The notes under the pieces: model-generated | Told to the model about the DNA's origin: nothing | The model's database searches: none | What the model saw: the letters and a program-made list of their open reading frames with translations, nothing else | From: Chloroflexota bacterium | Lineage (GTDB): Bacteria; Chloroflexota; UBA11872 | Length of the DNA stretch: 58,138 bases | Direction: 5' to 3' | NCBI GenBank assembly: GCA_028874175.1 | Contig: JAPPLN010000067.1 | Span: 20,520 to 78,657 of the forward strand | Made by a program: the position numbers and the translations under genes | Shown here: positions 53,156-58,138 of the stretch, piece by piece | How the letters are laid out: each line of letters opens with the position of its first letter | How positions within the stretch are numbered: position 1 is the first letter of the stretch

Positions 53156-54865
53156 ATGTCCGGCGAGGGTCCTACCGCTCGTTTCGGCCCGGCGACTGAT
53201 GCCGTGGCCGAAGCCTTGGATCGCGCCCAGGCCAACGACGTCGCCCGTCGTCTTTGGGCCGCCGATCTCTCCCTCTGGACGCAGAATCCCCTCGTTCAGA
53301 ACCAGATCGCTGACAGCCTGGGTTGGCTGCGCGTGGCCGAAACCATGCGAGCCGGCGTCGACGACCTCACCGCTTGGAGCGCCGAGATCGCCGAACAGGT
53401 TGACGACGTGGTCCTCCTGGGCATGGGCGGCAGCAGCCTCGCCCCAGAGGTCATGGCCTCCGTCATCCCGCAGGCCGAGGGCTCGCCCCAACTCACGGTC
53501 CTCGACACCACCGACCCCGCCGCGATCCGCCGTGTCGAGTCTGATCTTGACCTCGACCGGTCACTGTTCATCGTCGCCAGCAAGTCGGGCGGCACCCTTG
53601 AAACCGCAACTCTCGCCGAGTACTTCTGGTCGCGTTACGCCGCCGCCGGCGCTGAGTCGCCCGGCCGCCACTTTGTCGCCATCACCGATCCCGGAACCAG
53701 CCTGGCCGCTCTCGCGCAGGACCGGGCCTACGCCCGCGTCTTCCTCAACCTGCCCGACATCGGCGGCCGTTACTCCGCCCTCTCCTTCTTCGGACTCGTC
53801 CCGGCGGCGCTCGCCGGCATCGACCTGGAGCCGCTACTCGACCGCGCCATCGCCGCCGGTCAGACCTCCGCCACCAACCCCTCGGTCAACACCAACCCAC
53901 CCGTCACCGTCGGCGTAGCGCTCGGAGCACTCGCCGGGGCGGGCCGGGACAAACTGACGCTCGTCCCTTCCGCTTCCCTCCGGCCCGTCGGCGCCTGGGT
54001 CGAGCAGCTTGTTGCCGAGAGCACCGGCAAAGAAGGCCAGGGCATCGTGCCCGTCGACGGCGAGCCGCTGGGCGATCCCGGCGTCTACGACAACGATCGT
54101 GTCTTCATGGAACTCGCCCTGACCGGCGACCCCGATGACGGCCGTGCCGCGCGCCTCGACACGCTCGCCGGCGCCGGCCACCCGGTCATCACCCTCCCGC
54201 TGGACGATCCGCACGACCTCGGCGCCCACTTCCTCACCTGGGAACTTGCCACCGCGGTCGCCGGCTCTCTGCTTGACATAAATCCATTCGACCAGCCGAG
54301 CGTCGCCGAGAGCAAGGACAACACGGATCGCGTTCTCGGCCAGATCACTGCCTCTGGCACGCCCTTCGACATTCCCGCCGGCCCCAGTGCCAACGGCGTG
54401 CTCGCCGCCGGCAGCCAGGCTGCGGACCTCACTGCTGCCCTCACCGGTTGGCTCAGCTCCGTCCGCCCGGGCGACTACATTTCCATCCAGGCCTACCTCG
54501 ACCGCATGCCCACCCACGACGCCGGCCTGCGCACCATCCAGGCCCTGCTTCGCGACGCCCTTCATCGCGCCGTGACCCTTGGCTATGGTCCCCGATTCCT
54601 GCACTCCACCGGCCAGCTGCACAAGGGCGGCCCCGACACCGGCGTATTCCTGCAGATCACCGCCGGCCGACAGAACGACGTGGAAGTCCCGGGCCGCGGC
54701 TACAGCTTCGGCACGCTCATCGACGCTCAAGCCATCGGTGACTTGGAGTCCCTCGCCGCCCGCGAACGCCGCCGCCTCCGCCTCCATCTCGCCGACTCGT
54801 CCAGTGCCCTCGAAACCGTCGCCTCCGCCCTTCGCACCGCCTTGAACCAGATCTCGCCAGCCTGA
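53156..54865 (+). CDS. pgi: glucose-6-phosphate isomerase
   Basis: Pgi interconverts glucose and fructose 6-phosphates. The 569-residue product resembles the Pgi half of Tal-Pgi fusion enzymes, with the linker-like N-terminus LWTQNPLVQNQIADSLGWL. Then come VVLLGMGGSSLAPEV, LDTTDPAAIRR, the signature VASKSGGTLETATL with the sugar-phosphate Ser/Thr site, NLPDIGGRYSALSFFGLVPAA, and the C-terminal GPRFLHSTGQLHKGGPDTGVFLQI, where HKGG supplies a catalytic-region His/Lys. It starts 18 bases after the tal stop with GAGG just upstream, and ends 13 bases before zwf. Confidence 0.94.
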   Translation: MSGEGPTARFGPATDAVAEALDRAQANDVARRLWAADLSLWTQNPLVQNQIADSLGWLRVAETMRAGVDDLTAWSAEIAEQVDDVVLLGMGGSSLAPEVMASVIPQAEGSPQLTVLDTTDPAAIRRVESDLDLDRSLFIVASKSGGTLETATLAEYFWSRYAAAGAESPGRHFVAITDPGTSLAALAQDRAYARVFLNLPDIGGRYSALSFFGLVPAALAGIDLEPLLDRAIAAGQTSATNPSVNTNPPVTVGVALGALAGAGRDKLTLVPSASLRPVGAWVEQLVAESTGKEGQGIVPVDGEPLGDPGVYDNDRVFMELALTGDPDDGRAARLDTLAGAGHPVITLPLDDPHDLGAHFLTWELATAVAGSLLDINPFDQPSVAESKDNTDRVLGQITASGTPFDIPAGPSANGVLAAGSQAADLTAALTGWLSSVRPGDYISIQAYLDRMPTHDAGLRTIQALLRDALHRAVTLGYGPRFLHSTGQLHKGGPDTGVFLQITAGRQNDVEVPGRGYSFGTLIDAQAIGDLESLAARERRRLRLHLADSSSALETVASALRTALNQISPA

Positions 54866-54878
54866 CGGAGTATTTCCC

Positions 54879-56435
54879 ATGAGCATCAACGGCCAGGCCC
54901 TGGACACTGTGCTTGGAGCCAACCCGCTTCGTGAGGGCCTGGCGTCCCAGGAGGCCCCGCCCGGCCACACCCTCATCATCTTCGGCGGCTCCGGCGACCT
55001 CGCCGCCCGCAAGCTCATTCCCGCCCTCTACAACCTCGAGCGCAACGCGCTGCTCCCGTCTTCTCTCGCTGTGGTCGGCCTCGGCCGCCGACCCATGGAC
55101 CACGCGAGTTACCGAATCCGACAGCACGAGGCCACCAGCAGCTTTTCTCGCACGGGCACTCCCGATCCCGAGCTCTGGAACGCCTTCCAACAGGGCCTTT
55201 ACTACGTCCGCGGCGACTTCAGTACCCATGCGGGCTATGAAGACTTGAAACGCGAGCTCGCCGAGATCGAAACCCGTCACGGCACCGGCGGCAACCGCAT
55301 CTTCTACCTGGCCACCCAGCCCAGCCTTTTCCCCGAGATCATTCGCCTGCTCGGCGAAACCGGCCTCAACCGCGGGCCCGGCGCCACTCGCATCGTTATC
55401 GAAAAGCCATTCGGCCGCGACCTCGCCACCGCCCTGGACCTCAACGCGATCGCTAACGACGTCTTTGACGAATCGCAGATCTACCGCATCGACCACTATC
55501 TGGGTAAAGAGACCGTCCAGAACGTCCTCGTCCTGCGCTTCGCCAACGTGATCTTCGAACCGGTCTGGAACCGCCGCTACATCGACTCCGTGCAGATCAC
55601 CGTGGCCGAATCCGTCGGCCTCGAGGGTCGCGGTACCTACTACGAGGAAGCCGGCGTCCTTCGCGACATGGTCCAGAACCACATCATGCAGCTCTTCGCC
55701 CTCGTTGCCATGGAGCCGCCCGTCGACTTCCAGGCCGACTCCATCCGCGACGAAAAGGTCAAGGTCCTGCGCGCCCTACGGCACCTTGAACCAGCGCAGG
55801 TCGCTAGTAACGTCATGCGCGCGTCCTACGGCGCCGGCTTCGTCGATGGCCGGCAAGTCCCCGCCTATCGCGACGAGGACGGCGTGGCCCCCGACTCCAC
55901 CACGGAGACCTACTTCGCCTCTCGCTTCTTCATCGATAACTGGCGCTGGAAGGGCGTCCCCTTCTACCTGCGCAGCGGCAAGCGCCTCGCCAAGCGCGCC
56001 TCGGAAATTGCCATCCAGTTCAACGAAGTCCCCCATTTGCTCTTCGGCGACTCAAACCCCGACGGCGTGCCCCCGAACGTCCTGGCCATGCGAATCCAGC
56101 CCGACGAGGGCGTCTCCATCACCTTCGAGGCCAAGCAGCCCGGGCTCGGCATGCGCGTACGCCCGGTCCGCATGGACTTTGGCTACGGCCAGAGCTTCGC
56201 CGAGGAGTCCCCCGACGCCTACGAACGCCTGCTGCTGGACGTCATGCTCGGGGACCAGACCCTCTTCATCCGCCGCGACGAGACCGAAGCCGCCTGGCGC
56301 GCCGTCATGCCTATCCTCGAAGCCTGGGAAGGCGACCCCGTCTCCCGCCTCCCCACCTACGAAGCCGGCCGCTGGGGCCCCCGCCAGGCCGGCGACCTGC
56401 TCCGAGCCGACGGCTTCCGCTGGCGCCGCCTGTGA
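54879..56435 (+). CDS. zwf: glucose-6-phosphate 1-dehydrogenase
   Basis: Zwf oxidises glucose 6-phosphate to 6-phosphogluconolactone with NADP. The 518-residue product has LIIFGGSGDLAARKLIPALYNLERNALLP (cofactor site), the RIVIEKPFGRD motif, the catalytic IYRIDHYLGKETVQNVLVLRFAN, then EEAGVLRDMVQNHIMQL and FYLRSGKRLAKRASEIAIQF. A GGAG box precedes the ATG at 54879. No gnd or pgl gene is seen in the window. opcA follows after 398 bases that hold a repeat element, so it may need its own promoter. Confidence 0.96.
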   Translation: MSINGQALDTVLGANPLREGLASQEAPPGHTLIIFGGSGDLAARKLIPALYNLERNALLPSSLAVVGLGRRPMDHASYRIRQHEATSSFSRTGTPDPELWNAFQQGLYYVRGDFSTHAGYEDLKRELAEIETRHGTGGNRIFYLATQPSLFPEIIRLLGETGLNRGPGATRIVIEKPFGRDLATALDLNAIANDVFDESQIYRIDHYLGKETVQNVLVLRFANVIFEPVWNRRYIDSVQITVAESVGLEGRGTYYEEAGVLRDMVQNHIMQLFALVAMEPPVDFQADSIRDEKVKVLRALRHLEPAQVASNVMRASYGAGFVDGRQVPAYRDEDGVAPDSTTETYFASRFFIDNWRWKGVPFYLRSGKRLAKRASEIAIQFNEVPHLLFGDSNPDGVPPNVLAMRIQPDEGVSITFEAKQPGLGMRVRPVRMDFGYGQSFAEESPDAYERLLLDVMLGDQTLFIRRDETEAAWRAVMPILEAWEGDPVSRLPTYEAGRWGPRQAGDLLRADGFRWRRL

Positions 56436-56833
56436 GCGCCACCGGCGCCCTCGCTGCTCGAGAGCATCTAGGGAATCACACGCCTCTTCCTCCCTCTCCC
56501 TGGCAGAGACCTTTGCAAAACTCCCGTGACCCTCCAATTCGCGGACGCTCTTACTCCCACCCGGGGAAAGGCGACGGTGTTCGGTGTCAATCTCTTCAAG
56601 GGGACGCGGGTCTTTACCCTCTCCTGGGGGAGAGGCAGGTTCGGCCGTCCCCGGCCGAAACCGGTGAGGGGTCTTCCGGGCACCCGCCCTCGGGTTACGC
56701 AAAGGTCTCTGGCAGGGAGAGGGTTGGGGTGAGGGTCGAAACTCCGGGCATCTCCTCATCCCCGAACGCAAGAAGACCGACGCCGTACCTCTTGTCCCAT
56801 CTTTGGTCCAAGTGAACTGCCTTTAGCCCTCTG
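56436..56833. other. 398-base zwf-opcA gap holding a repeat element
   Basis: The gap is mostly filled by the inverted-repeat element described separately (56492-56723) plus a short 110-base leader to opcA. No gene is seen in it. The small open frames lie across the repeats and are not protein-like. Confidence 0.6.
56492..56723. repeat. 232-bp element with 25-bp terminal inverted repeats (MITE-like)
   Basis: The left end at 56492-56516 and right end at 56699-56723 are inverted copies of each other and differ at one central base (GGCAG against its complement). Inside lies a hairpin at 56617-56635 (CCCTCTCCTGGGGGAGAGG) and the run GGTGAGGGGTCTTCCG (56663-56678). No coding frame is convincing. 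A sister copy of the same family lies at 57937-58138. It may be a non-autonomous mobile element or an interspersed palindromic repeat. No target-site duplication is clear. Confidence 0.75.
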
Positions 56834-57904
56834 ATGAACCTCACCACCACCATCGCCGACACCCTCCCAACCCTCGCCCGCCTCCGCGAACAAGCCGCCC
56901 GCCAGGCCGCCGACGAAGGCGCCGAGCTCAACGCCCAAATGCTCCTCGCCACCATCGTGGCCCGCTATCCCGAGCCCACCGGCTGGGCTGAAATCAGAGC
57001 CGAAACCCAACCCGTGGTTGCCGCCTATCCCGGCCGCGTAATCGCCCTCGTCAACGACCCCGACACCGCCCAAAGCCCCGACCCGGTCCGCATCGGGCTC
57101 CTCGCTGCCCAGCGCTCCGACGGCGTCTCCGCCATCCGCGGCGAGTTGCTCAGTGCTGCCCTGCATGGCCGAGCCTTCGAGGAAGGGGCCGCCATCGCCG
57201 CCAGTTGGTCCGCCAGCGGCATTCCCACCGTCGTCTGGTGGAACGGACCCGCTGTCACCGGCGACCACCTGTTCGAGGACATGCTCGACATCGCCGACCG
57301 CATCCTCGTTGACTCCAGCGCCATGACGGATGCGGCGGCGGACTTTGAGGTGCTTGGCGACGTCGTGACGGCCAGCCACCACGCCCGCGTCACCGACGCG
57401 CTCTGGCTTCGCCTGCTCGCCTGGCGGCAGGCGTTCGCGCAGGCCTTCGACCAGCCCGCGGCCCGCATCGACCTGGAGCATGTCAGGTCGGTGGAATTGG
57501 CCGTCCGGCAGTCGCCGGGCGGCCAGGCCGCCGCCCTGTTGCTCGTCGGCTGGATGGCGTCGCGCCTCGGCTGGCGACTGGATTGCCGCACGACGCAGGG
57601 CTGGCGGCTCAGGTCGGACGGCCATGCCGTCGATGTCATCTGTGAGCCGTCGTCGATTACTAACGGCCTGGTTGAAATGGTCAGGCTTAGCGCCCCAACC
57701 AGCCGCTACCTCGCGCACAAGCCGTCCCCCGAGGACATCGTCGTCGACTGCCAGTCGGACCTTGCCCCAGTCACCCACGTCGCCGTTCGCCGCCCAACTC
57801 CCACCCGGCCCCGCCTCCGCCTCGACGACCTCCTCACCGGCGGCGCCCACTATCACGTTTTCCAGCAGGCCGTCACACTTGCCCGTACTCTTGCCGCCGC
57901 CTGA
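56834..57904 (+). CDS. opcA: glucose-6-phosphate dehydrogenase assembly protein OpcA
   Basis: OpcA binds and activates Zwf in cyanobacteria and actinobacteria. The 356-residue product matches: MNLTTTIADTLPTLARLREQ, RGELLSAALHGRAFEEGAAIA, the SGIPTVVWWNGPAVTGDHLFEDMLDIADRILVDSSAM segment that is typical of OpcA, then LWLRLLAWRQAFAQAFDQPA and VRQSPGGQAAALLLVGWMASRLGWRLD. Its place after zwf agrees. It is cytoplasmic. Repeat sequences flank it on both sides, so it might have been moved as a unit. No strong ribosome-binding site is seen at ATG 56834. Confidence 0.88.
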   Translation: MNLTTTIADTLPTLARLREQAARQAADEGAELNAQMLLATIVARYPEPTGWAEIRAETQPVVAAYPGRVIALVNDPDTAQSPDPVRIGLLAAQRSDGVSAIRGELLSAALHGRAFEEGAAIAASWSASGIPTVVWWNGPAVTGDHLFEDMLDIADRILVDSSAMTDAAADFEVLGDVVTASHHARVTDALWLRLLAWRQAFAQAFDQPAARIDLEHVRSVELAVRQSPGGQAAALLLVGWMASRLGWRLDCRTTQGWRLRSDGHAVDVICEPSSITNGLVEMVRLSAPTSRYLAHKPSPEDIVVDCQSDLAPVTHVAVRRPTPTRPRLRLDDLLTGGAHYHVFQQAVTLARTLAAA

Positions 57905-57936
57905 TTCACAGCGGCAGGCCTCTTGCTCTCGCTCCC

Positions 57937-58138
57937 CTTGCAGACCTTTGCAAACGCTGCTGGCCCTCAAATCTCTGGCCTTCTCCTAATCCCTCTCCTG
58001 AGACCTTTGCAAAACGCCCCACGTCCTCGAATGTGCAGCCGCGTCTTAATCCCTCTCCTGGGGGAGAGGGTTGGGGTGAGGGGTCTTCCGCGCAACCAGC
58101 CTAGGGTTACGCAGGGGTCTCTCCTCGGGGAGACGGTT
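57937..58138. repeat. second copy of the opcA-flanking repeat family, reaching the window end
   Basis: The sequence carries AGACCTTTGCAAA twice (57943-57955 and 58001-58013), the palindrome CCCTCTCCTGGGGGAGAGGG (58051-58070) and the run GGTGAGGGGTCTTCCG (58075-58090), all shared with the element at 56492-56723 on the other side of opcA. It then continues GGGTTACGCAGGGGTCTCT to near the end. The element is probably cut by the window edge, so its full length is unknown. Confidence 0.75.

Overview
The window is one continuous stretch of GC-rich bacterial chromosome with about 50 protein genes. No rRNA, tRNA, CRISPR array or transposase gene was seen. The gene set points to Chloroflexota or a close relative. 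This rests on a secreted PD40/TolB-like protein whose N-terminal module resembles one common in that phylum, on stand-alone-type NIL sequence, on many Gfo/Idh/MocA, SDR and MFS genes, on tal-pgi-zwf-opcA order, and on dispersed palindromic repeats. This is an inference, because no ribosomal marker is present.

Layout. 1-731: G/C homopolymer-rich sequence at the edge, then twelve copies of a 21-bp tandem repeat. 732-5841 (minus): dprA, mcrC and an unusual mcrB that carries an Ig-like module and a lower-GC N-terminal half. 5842-6068: dispersed palindromic repeats. 6069-9292 (minus): the gatC-gatA-gatB amidotransferase operon. 9380-12784: a DUF899 thiol protein, an MFS carrier and a sialidase-like protein. 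12793-19606 (minus): a run of close or overlapping genes (two SDRs, ribokinase, WecG/TagA and GT9 glycosyltransferases, DUF1992, folC, folK). 19773-26711 (plus): a surface-glycan cluster (O-antigen-ligase-like protein, flippase-like protein, three GT4 enzymes, degenerate PlsY). 26717-31658 (minus): an oxidoreductase fused to a NIL domain, an ABC-2 exporter with two accessory membrane proteins, and a phosphoesterase. 31848-40138: small membrane proteins, a LarA-like protein, two tandem MFS carriers, a ROK kinase, a secreted beta-propeller and a rhodanese. 40163-44454 (minus): dcd, a NUDIX gene and two family-5 solute-binding proteins without permeases. 44539-49645: glycerol kinase, a sugar isomerase, an oxidoreductase, a charged helical protein and a geranylgeranyl-reductase-like flavoprotein. 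49739-57904 (plus): a pentose-phosphate block of FGGY kinase, rpiB, tal, pgi, zwf and opcA. A repeat family lies on both sides of opcA.

How the genes fit together. Zwf with its assembly factor OpcA, Tal, RpiB, Pgi and a gluconate/pentulose-type kinase would feed sugars and gluconate-like acids through the pentose phosphate pathway. Glycerol kinase, ROK kinase, ribokinase, sugar isomerase, oxidoreductases and MFS carriers indicate broad carbohydrate use. The 15-27 kb region probably builds a cell-surface glycan or glycolipid. McrBC beside DprA places a modification-dependent restriction system next to a handler of incoming single-stranded DNA.

The least ordinary items are the Ig-like domain inside McrB, the Gfo/Idh/MocA-NIL fusion, the degenerate PlsY followed in the same frame by a glycosyltransferase that seems to start at CTG, Tal and Pgi divided by a single amber codon, the heptad-length DNA repeat behind dprA, and the inverted-repeat element beside opcA.
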